A model generated the notes under the pieces. That model was given only the letters and a program-made list of their open reading frames with translations, was not told the origin of the DNA and did not search any database. From contig NC_014248.1 in assembly GCF_000196515.1 (NCBI RefSeq), positions 1,969,501 through 2,033,500 on the forward strand: a stretch of DNA of 64,000 nt. Direction: 5' to 3'. Each line of letters opens with the position of its first letter. The first letter of the stretch is position 1. Of this stretch, positions 55,875 through 64,000 are shown one piece after another. Made by a program: the position numbers and the translations under genes. Source of the stretch: 'Nostoc azollae' 0708 (GTDB lineage Bacteria; Cyanobacteriota; Cyanobacteriia; Cyanobacteriales; Nostocaceae).

Positions 55875-56689
55875 ATGAATTTCTCGTCAGCACGTCGGTA
55901 TTTTTACTAAGAGATTAAACAACGTGACGAGTCTATCAACTTGGACAAGGCAGCTTTATATATTGCACAGGAAGAATATCCCGACCTTGACCCAAAAGAA
56001 TATTTAAATGCCCTTGATACAATGGCATTTAAGTTACAAGGACGTCTACCTTCCTAGCCCTATCTGCTGGGAATGATTCAAAGCATTAACCAGTACTTTT
56101 AGGAAGAGTTCGGTTGTAGTGGTAAGAACATATATTATTATGACCTACGTAACAGCTTTTTCAATGATGTAATTAAACGCAGAACTGGTATTCCCATTAC
56201 CTTGGCACTAGTTTATATGGAAGTGGGAAGGCGGCTTGATTTTCCAATGCTGGGAATAGGAATGCCGGGATATTTCCTCATCCGTCCAAATATAGAGGAT
56301 ATAGGGATTTTTGTTGATGCCTTCAATGGTGGTAAAGTCATGTTTGCACAAGATTGCCAGGATAGGCTGTCACAAATTTATCAGCAATTGGTAAGTCTAC
56401 ACCACAATTTGTAGTAACAGTTAGTAAGCGGCAATTTTTGGCGCAGATATTGACGAATTTGAAGTATATTTACCTCAAACAGCAGGATTTAGAAAAGAGT
56501 CTGGGAACGGTAGAAAGGATTTTGCTGTTGTTTCCAGGGACAAGTTTGGAATTAAGAGATAGAGGTTTGCTATGTTTCCAACTTAGGATGTTTTCTCAAG
56601 CTATGGAAGATTTACAAACTTATCGAGTTAAAATACCAGATGCGGAAGATGCAGATGTGATTCGTCAATTATTGGAGAAACTAGGTTAA
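55875..56689 (+). pseudogene. SirB1-family (transglutaminase-like plus TPR) protein, disrupted
   Basis: From ATG 55875: MNFSSARRYFY, stop, EIKQRDESINLDKAALYIAQ, EEYPDLDPKEYLNALDTMAF, a stop, PYLLGMIQSINQYF, a stop, YYYDLRNSFFNDVIKRRTGI, PITLALVYMEVGRRLDFPML and GIGMPGYFLIRP. The active-site Cys environment of transglutaminase-like domains is not obvious here. Two stops near 56413 and a frameshift then lead into the C-terminal helical part (LAQILTNLKYIYLKQQDLEK up to LLEKLG). At least five breaks. The intact protein would have about 270 residues, as usual for SirB1-like proteins. Confidence 0.85.
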
Positions 56690-56739
56690 TCTTATCCTGA
56701 TACATATCTTATCAACTCTGCTATAACGTGCAGGATCTA

Positions 56740-57183
56740 TTATTCAAAGCTTTCTGCTATTCGTTTGAGACGACGCAGTTGAGCTTGCATATCTGCTTTT
56801 GTCCAAGATGCACCAAACGTATTAAAACCCCAACTGACTACAGGGTTAGGAATTTGAAACTCAAAGCGGTTAAGGAGAAGTGTACCTTTTGGTAGTGGTT
56901 GACATTCCCAGCGATCACTTCCCTGAAAGAATCCCTTAAATGCCCATACTACCAAACCTGGTTGCCTTTCTATCACTACAGTGTTTAAAGTGGGTTTAAT
57001 CACAGGAATTTGAATTATAAACCGACTGCGACTACCAATATTTGTACTCCACACTGTTCCCACAGGTTCGCAACGCAGAAGAGGATTAAGCCAACGATGC
57101 ATTAGATTTAAATCCGTAAAACAGCTTTCTACTACCGTAGCAGCGGCAAGAATCCTTATTGATTGTTCTAGAACCTGGGACAT
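56740..57183 (-). CDS. SRPBCC-superfamily (polyketide cyclase/START-like) protein
   Basis: 147 residues, small soluble helix-grip fold: VLEQSIRILAAATVVESCFT, DLNLMHRWLNPLLRCEPVG, a central beta sheet, and the long C-terminal helix ending MQAQLRRLKRIAESFE. The family binds hydrophobic ligands; the ligand is unknown. It is a typical cyanobacterial single gene. It lies downstream of the radical SAM gene on the same strand with a 180-base gap. Confidence 0.82.
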   Translation of the reverse strand: MSQVLEQSIRILAAATVVESCFTDLNLMHRWLNPLLRCEPVGTVWSTNIGSRSRFIIQIPVIKPTLNTVVIERQPGLVVWAFKGFFQGSDRWECQPLPKGTLLLNRFEFQIPNPVVSWGFNTFGASWTKADMQAQLRRLKRIAESFE

Positions 57184-57359
57184 TTTTTCGTGGTGATGTT
57201 ATTGCTGAGTTTATTGTCAACTACTATAGCAATTCTAAATCATTCATGAACACAAAATTAGCCTAATATTCAGATACCCGGATTCTTAAAGAAGTCTGGT
57301 ATCTTTTTTTATGGATTATAAAAGGCGCTACTTCAGAATATAATTTAACTGTAATTAAC

Positions 57360-58931
57360 TCACGGTTTATAACTTAACGTTGCTGATTTTTTATCGAATT
57401 CTTGCTGCTGTAATAATGCTAATTCTGATTCTATTTCTACTTTTACCTCATGACGAAAACTGAAAAAATGTTCACCCACACCCAAGGCGATTAAATAGTC
57501 ATATAATAAATTTGGTTTATGCCATGCCATAACTATTAATTGCCACCAAAAATGAAATCTTGTAGAACGCAATATTCCCTGTCTCCAACAAATAGCCCCT
57601 AAAAAGTCCCACTCTGCTTTTGTTAAGGTCCGTTGATATTTAGCCCGCCAACCCTCCATCATCATAAAATGACGAAAAGTACGTTTGAGGTAAGGTATGG
57701 GTTCATACAAATTCCAAAAAGTTTCGATAAACTCGTCAGCTATTTCTGTCATGGGACGAGTAGGAACAAAGTTAATTAAAGATTTTTGAGAACCTAGAAA
57801 TTCACCTAACGCATCTATTAACCTTCCTTCTTTTTGCAGCCGATTCCACATGGCTGTATTTGGTAATGCTTGCAATAAATTAAGATGGGCTTGGGGAATA
57901 TTAGTTTCTTCCACAAACTCTTGAATACGTTTACCTGCACCAGGTTTTTCATGATCGAATCCTAAGATAAAACCAGACATAATTTGTAGTCCGGCTTTGG
58001 TAATTTTGTGGCAGGACTCCACTAAAGACTTACGGGTATTTTGTTCTTTATTTGCTCCTACTAAACTTTCTACATCAGGAGTTTCAATACCCATGAATAC
58101 CTGAACAAAACCAGCTTTTACCATTAATTCTAATAATTCATCATCTTCTGCTAAATTCAAAGAAGCCTCGGTGAGTAAAGCAAAAGGATAATTTCGTTTT
58201 TCCATCCAGGGAATTAGTTCCCTTAAAAAGATTTTAGCATTACGTTTATTGCCGATAAAGTTATCATCAACAATAAATACATAACGCCACCAACCCATCT
58301 GATATAATACTTCCAATTCTACTAAGATCTGTTCTGGTGTTTTCGTGCGGGGTTTGCGTCCAAAAAGGGTGATAATATCACAGAACTCACATTGAAATGG
58401 ACAACCCCGTGAAAACTGTACGGTCATAGCTATGTAAGCATTTAGGTCTAATAAATCAAATCTAGGTAAGGGAGTTTGGGTAACATCTGGTTTTTCTGTA
58501 GCTCGGAAAATACCTTTTTCTTCTCCCTTTTCTAAAGCCTCTAAAAACATCGGGATGGTGATTTCTCCTTCATCTAAAATTAAATAATCTGCTCCTGCTT
58601 CTAAGACAAATTCTGGTACAGATGTAGCAAAAGGTCCACCGACTGCGACTTTTTTACCTAACCTTTTACCTTTTTGAATTAATTCACCAAAATCTTGTTT
58701 TTGGATAATCATTGCAGAGAGGATGACAATATTGCACCATTCCCAATCTGCATCTGTTTCTAGACGGACATTGCGATCGGACAATCTAATTTCCCAATCA
58801 CTCGGTAACATCGCTGCTACTGTGATTAAACCTAGTGGGGGATTTGTCGCACGTAACCCAGCCAAAGCAAGGGTTTCCTGATAAGACCAGAAAGAATTAG
58901 GCATGATCGGCCAGAGTAGTAAAGCTCTCAT
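57360..58931 (-). CDS. B12-binding domain radical SAM protein
   Basis: 523 residues. N-terminal cobalamin-binding Rossmann-like domain (about 1-150; PPLGLITVAAMLP, VGGPFATSVPEFVLEAGADY). The radical SAM domain carries the cluster motif CPFQCEFCD (C-x3-C-x2-C) near residue 178 and GFILGFDHEKPGAGKRIQEF. The C-terminal DUF4070-like region follows (PYLKRTFRHFMMMEG). Such enzymes in cyanobacteria may act on lipids or hopanoids (methylases) or in unknown radical reactions; the reaction here cannot be told. Complete. Confidence 0.92.
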   Translation of the reverse strand: MRALLLWPIMPNSFWSYQETLALAGLRATNPPLGLITVAAMLPSDWEIRLSDRNVRLETDADWEWCNIVILSAMIIQKQDFGELIQKGKRLGKKVAVGGPFATSVPEFVLEAGADYLILDEGEITIPMFLEALEKGEEKGIFRATEKPDVTQTPLPRFDLLDLNAYIAMTVQFSRGCPFQCEFCDIITLFGRKPRTKTPEQILVELEVLYQMGWWRYVFIVDDNFIGNKRNAKIFLRELIPWMEKRNYPFALLTEASLNLAEDDELLELMVKAGFVQVFMGIETPDVESLVGANKEQNTRKSLVESCHKITKAGLQIMSGFILGFDHEKPGAGKRIQEFVEETNIPQAHLNLLQALPNTAMWNRLQKEGRLIDALGEFLGSQKSLINFVPTRPMTEIADEFIETFWNLYEPIPYLKRTFRHFMMMEGWRAKYQRTLTKAEWDFLGAICWRQGILRSTRFHFWWQLIVMAWHKPNLLYDYLIALGVGEHFFSFRHEVKVEIESELALLQQQEFDKKSATLSYKP

Positions 58932-59149
58932 TTAGCACATCCCCTCGATTTGCTTTCTTATCAAAACCCATTTAGTTTTGAACTATAAAAGCTGAGGAAG
59001 TTAGTTTTTATCCATCTGGAGGTACAGTTTTTTTAAGCTTCGTCATTAAGAAAATAAATTTCAGTATAAAAATTATCTGTGTCGAAATTATGAGACAAAA
59101 AAATTTGTAGTAAATTTACCTGAAAATAGATACAATATTTTTTGTTAGA
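58932..59149. other. upstream region of the radical SAM gene
   Basis: No gene; it carries divergent promoters for the radical SAM gene and the higBA relic. Confidence 0.5.
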
Positions 59150-59458
59150 ATGCATTTTCTTAGAAAAAGAAGACTTAGGAAATTTTGGGAAAAGCATTCC
59201 CAATCAGAATCCGGGCTTTTACTCTGGTATTAGCCCATATCGGATTCTGAATTAGGAACTTTTAATGATGTTAGGAAAATTTTTCTATCAGCAGACTTAG
59301 TTGGTAACTTTACTGTTTTGAATATCAAAGGTAATCATTACCAACTTATAACCTATATAAATTAGGAGTTTTAACTATTATTTATACGCGCTGTACTCAC
59401 TCAAGCTGAATATGATAAGGAGAAATGGAAAAATGACGAGTGGTTTAAAAACTCCTAG
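59150..59458 (+). pseudogene. higB: HigB-family mRNA interferase toxin, three nonsense codons
   Basis: One frame of 103 codons reads MHFLRKRRLRKFWEKHSQSE, SGLLLWY, stop (59231), SDSELGTFNDVRKIFLSADL, VGNFTVLNIKGNHYQLITYI, stops (59363, 59372), then FIRAVLTQAEYDKEKWKNDEW and a natural TAG at 59456-59458. This is the HigB_toxin family (RelE fold, cleaves mRNA on ribosomes). The frame is otherwise kept, so inactivation came by point mutations. It overlaps the downstream antitoxin gene by 26 bases, the usual toxin-first higBA order. Confidence 0.85.
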
Positions 59459-59840
59459 TAACTACTATATAAAGCTACTTACCACATTTACCCCACGTCC
59501 CATTACCAATGAACAAGAATTAATTGCTACCCAAAATAAAATTAATTCTATTTTGGATAAAGGAAATATTACACAAGATGATGTAGACTATCTCAAGGTT
59601 CTAGGTACTCATGTTTATGATTATGAACAGCAACATGAAAAAATGCCTACTCTAAAAGGTGTTGCACTGCTTTAACGGTTGCTAGAATAATCTAACCTAG
59701 AACCAAAGGATTTAGTTTCTATTTCAGAAAGTGAGTCAATAGTTTTAGATGTTATCAATGGTAAACGCCAATTAACAGAAAAGCACATTCAAGATCTGGC
59801 AGTGTTTTTTCAAATAGATCCTACTTATTTAGTTGAGTAA
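59433..59840 (+). pseudogene. higA: HigA-family antitoxin, two nonsense codons
   Basis: ATG 59433, with AAGGAG in front, opens a 135-codon frame: MTSGLKTPSNYYIKLLTTFT, PRPITNEQELIATQNKINSI, DDVDYLKVLGTHVYDYEQQH, GVALL. TAA at 59673 and TAA at 59688 interrupt it; it continues SNLEPKDLVSISESESIVLD, VINGKRQLTEKHIQDLAVFF, QIDPTYLVE and ends with TAA. The second part is the Xre-type helix-turn-helix that represses the operon and that is lost from any truncated product. The N-terminal 80 residues alone could still be made and are the part that commonly contacts the toxin. Confidence 0.85.
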
Positions 59841-60030
59841 TTTGCAGTATTCAACTAATAGACTTCTTGCAAAAGTCTAGAAAAGAGAAAAGCTACTTTG
59901 GCAAGAAGGCTACTAAATAGAAATTATGGATTTAGCTAAAAAGCTAATTTTTTATGACTTACGCAAAATGTGACTGAAAACCTTTTTATTCCGTAGAGGT
60001 AATTCATGAGTTACCTCTACTTTTATGATC

Positions 60031-60219
60031 TTATACGTAAGTCCTATTTCTTTGATTTGGTGCAAGTATATGGAAACCTATGGAAGTTCCTACAGCTACT
60101 TTTGTCAAATCTGTAAAGGTCCCACGAGTTGAGGGATCAATTACTCCCAAAACTAATGAACCGAAAACCAAAATTAAAACAACAAAAGCTAAAACTTGTT
60201 CTTTCTTAGAAAAGTTCAT
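60031..60219 (-). CDS. small membrane protein, unknown function
   Basis: 62 residues from ATG 60217-60219 with GGAGGGTTT just upstream. One clear membrane helix (EQVLAFVVLILVFGSLVLGV), then a polar end GTFTDLTKVAVGTSIGFHILAP. The frame is open to 60267, but the ribosome binding site favours the shorter form. No family recognised; strand and start evidence make it plausible. Confidence 0.6.
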   Translation of the reverse strand: MNFSKKEQVLAFVVLILVFGSLVLGVIDPSTRGTFTDLTKVAVGTSIGFHILAPNQRNRTYV

Positions 60220-60404
60220 AAACCCTCCAAATATTTTATCAGACCTGAAACGAGAATAAGGAGGCAAGCAGACTTAACTGGACTTTAGAGTAAAAGAGAG
60301 TGATCGCTAGGGAGTGGAATTACAAAAGTAAAGGGATGCCTGTAAGAACAAGCACCCCAGTAGCGGAAGATGAAAGAAGCACTACCAACGTTTATCAACC
60401 GCTA

Positions 60405-60735
60405 TAGATCTTTTTGCACAACTAAAGGAATTCCGTCAAGCAGCATACCAATGTTTATGTGGGGCTAAGGACGCAACATTTGAAATGACGGATGCAATAT
60501 TGCTGACACGCAACGTCTACAGTCTGGGAGACTGATCACTGTATCCAGTATTCCATCGTAAGTGGTCAAGTACTTATAAGACAACAACTGATGTGCTTAC
60601 ATTCCAACCAATATTTGTGGGGATGAGTACCAGCATATTCAGGTAGGGGAAAAGCAAGAGTACACGGTGATAAATTTAAACTCAACTATCAATGAATGTC
60701 CAGCTTGCTATTGAATGATTGGGGAAGAGTGAAAG
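60405..60735 (+). pseudogene. transposase relic with large internal deletion
   Basis: Plus-strand reading: LFAQLKEFRQAAYQCLCGAK, DATFEMTDAILLTRNVYSLG, a stop, SLYPVFHRKWSSTYKTTTDV; then, after a jump, a second piece around FRGKARVHGDKFKLN. The pieces resemble the start and a middle part of a DDE transposase of about 400 residues that is common in cyanobacteria. I cannot name the family safely. It is clearly broken. Confidence 0.6.
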
Positions 60736-60824
60736 TGGCTTTACCAACGCCTAATCTTTGCTTACAACTTCCTTTTATCATAGGCGCTCACTCAAAATCT
60801 TAGCAGTCAAATTCAAAATCATAC

Positions 60825-60943
60825 AATCATTGTTCTCAAATTACAATCAAAAGTAAAAGACTTAGAGTCAGAGAATCAACGGTTAAGAGATAAAAATAAC
60901 CAGCTAAAGGGAGAAAAAGGTCACAGATTTAATCTATAATCAA
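60825..60943 (+). pseudogene. transposase N-terminal coiled-coil relic
   Basis: IIVLKLQSKVKDLESENQRL then RDKNNQLKGEKG resembles the N-terminal coiled coil of a different cyanobacterial transposase group (L.EENQ.LRDE.NRLKGEQG). It ends shortly after. Weak call. Confidence 0.4.
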
Positions 60944-61063
60944 GTTATGAAGTGCGTTAAAAGAGTGCTGACAATCACCATTAAAGGTTCAGAACGAGAC
61001 AGTAAATAATGCGATTGCACTCTCAATCAAATCATTCCGCTGTTCACTCTAACTCGATGGTAT

Positions 61064-64000
61064 TCATTCTTGTTCCACAGGACGAATAATTGTCGGTGCT
61101 TGTGTTACCTCTGGTTGAAAAATTCCTTGTAATGCTTGTTCTAAAGTTTTTGCCATGATAATGCGATTTTCATAAGCAACAACCACCCTAACCAAAGTTG
61201 GTAAACTATTCTGAGTTGCTTCTAAATAAATTGGCTCAACATATAACAAAGATTGTTCAATGGGAATAATCAAAAGATTACCTTGAATTGCTCTCGAACC
61301 TTGACGATTCCATAAAGAAATTTGTTGAGAAATTACTGGATCTTGGTTAATTCTCGCTTCTATTTGTTCTGTCCCATAAATCAACCGTTCTTTAGGAAAG
61401 TTATACAGCAGCAATTTACCGTAATTTTCTCCATCTGAACGCGCTGCTAACCAAGCAATTAAATTTGTTCGTTGTTTGGGTGTGTAGGGAAGCAGTAAAA
61501 TAAATTCTTCAAAGGGAACGTTAGGAAGACTAGTAATTAAATAGTAAGGTTCAACCTGACGGGTTTGCGTTCCATATATTTCATTGGGAATTTGCCATTG
61601 ATCTTCGCGGTTGTAAAATACTTGGGGGTTAGTGATATGATAAACCATTAACCGTTCAGATTGAATTTTAAAAAAGTCCACTGGATAGCGGATATGACTC
61701 TGGAGATTAACAGGCATATTTGCCAGCGGTTGGAACATTTGTGGGAATATTTTCGACCAGGCAATAATTAGAGGCTCTTTTGGTTCAGCAACGTAAAATC
61801 TGACTGTGCCGTTGTAAGCGTCAATTACGACCTTAACGGAGTTACGAATATAGTTGATGCCATCACCATTTTGGTCAGAGTAGGGATAGCGGTCACTTGT
61901 TGTATAAGCATCTATAATCCAGTAAAGATTATTCTTTGTTGCCGGGAATTGTTCATTTTTGTTGTCAGGATTGGCATCAGCAGCTACTAAGTAAGGCTCA
62001 CTGTCAAATTTTAGAAAAGGTGCGAGCGCACGAACTCGTTGGTTAATATTTCGCCGGAATAATACTTTTGTCTCTGGTAGAAAATTCCGTGTAAATATCA
62101 TTTGCCAGTCTTTCAAATATGTAGCAAATAGCCATCTTCGACCCAGAGAACCAATTCTAATTCCACCCACGCCATCATAACTGGTGTAAACATTATCTCT
62201 GCCACTGGCATAATCTAATTCTCTAACTTTCGTCCCAGTCATGACATAAGTATTGCTAATTTCTCCATAATAAATTCGCGGTTTACCAATAGGAATACTT
62301 TCACGAATAGCTTCACTAGAAGTAGTTAGCGCACTATCATTACCGCTAATGTCTTTAACAAAATATTCTGGTAAACCACCAGGAGCAACAGTATTCACAG
62401 GACTCATGGTAAAGCCATAACCGTGGGTGTAAACTAAATTGCGGTTTACCCATGTTTTAGCTTGCTGTGGAACAGAATTATAGTCTAATTCCCTGGCTGC
62501 AATTAGTACCTGACGTTTTTCGGTTGATGCGGTTGCTTCTTGGTTGGGTTCAATTTTTATTGTGTAACGATCAATATCAGCATCGGGAAATTGATAATAG
62601 GGACGAATTTGTTGTAATTGGCGGTTAGTTTTTAATAATGGTTCTTGATCCCAAAGACGAATATTACGAATTGTTAGATCATTGACTTTGAGATCAGCTT
62701 GGGTTAAGTTTCCCTGGGGATTAAAGGTTTGAGAATCAACTGCTTCTAAATCAAATGCTTGACGAGTAAAGTTAATAGTACGTTGGATGTAAGGCTTCTC
62801 TCGCTGCAATTCATTGGGTTGAACTATTAAAGATTGGACAACAGCAGGTACAAGAAAATCACCTGTAATTATTAAAATTATATAAATACATAAACTATAA
62901 ATTGCCCAACGATGATGTTGCGATTTGGGTTTCCAGAAGAAAGTTTGCCATAATAAATAAAATGCGAGCACTACAGCTAAAACACATAACATAGTGTCAA
63001 CTGGCAACTGGATCTTAGCATCGGTGTAACTAGCGCCAAAACTCACCCCACGGGGAGAATAAACCAGTTCATAACGACCTAACCAATAACTAAAGGCTAC
63101 TACCAACATCAAACAGCTACCCAAACCGAATAAATGACATTGTTGTGGTAGAGAAAAACCAGGAAAAATGCCTTGACTTAGACTATCTCCTGATAAAAGA
63201 TAGGTGAGACCAACGGACACAAAGCCATATAAACATAATCCAAGTAGCCAAAATGCCAAAAGTTCCCACAGAGGGAGTGAAAAAATATAAAAACCGATAT
63301 CTTTGCCAAATAAAGGGTCGTTGGTATTGAAGGGAGTAGAGTGGAAATAAAGTAGTATTTTACACCAATGTTGAGATAGTATCCAGCCAAAACCAAGACT
63401 AAAAATAAGTGCGATCGCTCTCAGCAAAAAGTGAGAATATATTAAGAGTGCGATCGCCATTACTAAAGCCACACCAAAATACCAGTCCTGAAAAATAATT
63501 GTGTGTCCGAAATTCCAAAGAATCTCTGGTCTAAATAGAATTGTAAAAGGTGAAATAACCTGATTAACTTCTCTATTCCAGTAACTTAGAGCGACTTGTC
63601 CATAATGGGTTACCATCAACCCCACCAACAAACTCAAGCCTAACGTCAGTGGTAACAGCCAGCGCAATCTAATTTCTTTGTATCCAGTCTCAACATAAGG
63701 AGGTTTATAGACTGTGCCATACTGTGGACTGAGAAATTTTGTGAGTTGCTTACTCAGTCTTGTCTCCTCATTTCTGACCAACTCAGTTTTCAGAGACTGG
63801 GGATATTTCCAGCGTTGTGCTAAAGCCAGATTAAAAAACAGATAGGTAAAACTAACACTGACCACACCCACCCATAAAGCACCCTTAGTCACCAAGCGCA
63901 GCAGAAATGTTTGCAAATAGCCAACTTCCTGAAACCAAAAAATCTCTGCCCCTAGATGGGAAACTATATCCCAGAATAGCCACAGCCCCAACAAAGCGAT
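61064..64000 (-). CDS. UPF0182-family membrane protein (5' end beyond window)
   Basis: At least 978 residues, frame still open at the window edge. The N-terminal third has about seven membrane segments ([76 protein letters not shown] and others). A long soluble region follows ([92 protein letters not shown]). It ends in [13 protein letters not shown]0182 proteins are widespread in actinobacteria and cyanobacteria with no established function. The start lies upstream of the window. Confidence 0.92.
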   Translation of the reverse strand: MALLGLWLFWDIVSHLGAEIFWFQEVGYLQTFLLRLVTKGALWVGVVSVSFTYLFFNLALAQRWKYPQSLKTELVRNEETRLSKQLTKFLSPQYGTVYKPPYVETGYKEIRLRWLLPLTLGLSLLVGLMVTHYGQVALSYWNREVNQVISPFTILFRPEILWNFGHTIIFQDWYFGVALVMAIALLIYSHFLLRAIALIFSLGFGWILSQHWCKILLYFHSTPFNTNDPLFGKDIGFYIFSLPLWELLAFWLLGLCLYGFVSVGLTYLLSGDSLSQGIFPGFSLPQQCHLFGLGSCLMLVVAFSYWLGRYELVYSPRGVSFGASYTDAKIQLPVDTMLCVLAVVLAFYLLWQTFFWKPKSQHHRWAIYSLCIYIILIITGDFLVPAVVQSLIVQPNELQREKPYIQRTINFTRQAFDLEAVDSQTFNPQGNLTQADLKVNDLTIRNIRLWDQEPLLKTNRQLQQIRPYYQFPDADIDRYTIKIEPNQEATASTEKRQVLIAARELDYNSVPQQAKTWVNRNLVYTHGYGFTMSPVNTVAPGGLPEYFVKDISGNDSALTTSSEAIRESIPIGKPRIYYGEISNTYVMTGTKVRELDYASGRDNVYTSYDGVGGIRIGSLGRRWLFATYLKDWQMIFTRNFLPETKVLFRRNINQRVRALAPFLKFDSEPYLVAADANPDNKNEQFPATKNNLYWIIDAYTTSDRYPYSDQNGDGINYIRNSVKVVIDAYNGTVRFYVAEPKEPLIIAWSKIFPQMFQPLANMPVNLQSHIRYPVDFFKIQSERLMVYHITNPQVFYNREDQWQIPNEIYGTQTRQVEPYYLITSLPNVPFEEFILLLPYTPKQRTNLIAWLAARSDGENYGKLLLYNFPKERLIYGTEQIEARINQDPVISQQISLWNRQGSRAIQGNLLIIPIEQSLLYVEPIYLEATQNSLPTLVRVVVAYENRIIMAKTLEQALQGIFQPEVTQAPTIIRPVEQE

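Larger units (their letters stand above)
60268..61063. other. intergenic region with transposase relics
   Basis: About 800 bases without an intact gene. It contains the relics listed separately (60405-60720 and 60825-60943), a C-terminal scrap, and the promoter-side sequence of the small membrane protein. Confidence 0.55.

Overview
The window comes from a filamentous, Nostocales-type cyanobacterium. Evidence: photosystem II genes (psbO, psbH, psbN), cyanobacterial ftsZ and ftsQ, the atpD-atpC pair, Tab2 and UPF0182 proteins, frequent HIP1 octamers (GCGATCGC), and many 7-bp short tandem repeats of the kind common in heterocyst-forming genomes. It carries an unusual number of broken genes: at least ten loci with in-frame stops or frameshifts. 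It also has relics of several insertion sequences and small non-autonomous elements. This looks like a genome under reduction or long relaxed selection, as known for plant-symbiotic or bloom-forming Nostocales; the lifestyle reading is inference.

Layout. 1-10.4 kb: end of a sigF-like gene, psbO, a small conserved gene, ftsQ, an insertion-sequence derivative, ftsZ, then gshB, grxC and hflX on the minus strand. 10.5-21 kb: housekeeping genes (mnmE, dapB, cobH/cbiC, an inositol-phosphatase-family gene, a PfkB kinase, rsmI, rpsU, pth) mixed with DUF29, PH-domain and unidentified pseudogenes. 21-30 kb: tatA, psbH, psbN, a GH38 alpha-mannosidase, a conserved unknown gene, a DUF6765 pseudogene and a plsC-type acyltransferase. 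30-34.3 kb: a decayed accessory island with a dead hydrolase, transposase relics, two inverted copies of a ~130-bp element, and a ruined toxin gene. The toxin's N-terminal part resembles the carrier region of proteins linked to extracellular contractile injection systems, and its tail resembles an ADP-ribosyltransferase-like (DUF3990-type) domain.

34.9-48.7 kb is the most notable intact block. It holds a 1263-residue multi-domain surface protein with SdrD-type B repeats, a strong terminator, then a 3291-residue three-module non-ribosomal peptide synthetase (half-C / A-T / C-A-T / C-A-T-TE). Specificity residues read by eye give Thr for module 1, no confident call for module 2, and Asp for module 3. 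The synthetase starts inside a condensation domain, so it either needs an upstream partner or has been truncated.

48.8-64 kb: Tab2, a PmbA-type protein, atpC and atpD separated by about 22 copies of a 7-bp repeat, a frameshifted PEP-CTERM gene with an insertion sequence just upstream of its start, a SirB1-family pseudogene, an SRPBCC protein, a B12-binding radical SAM protein, a higBA toxin-antitoxin pair with both genes carrying nonsense codons, a small membrane protein, transposase relics, and a UPF0182 membrane protein running off the window end. I saw no CRISPR array, rRNA or tRNA gene.
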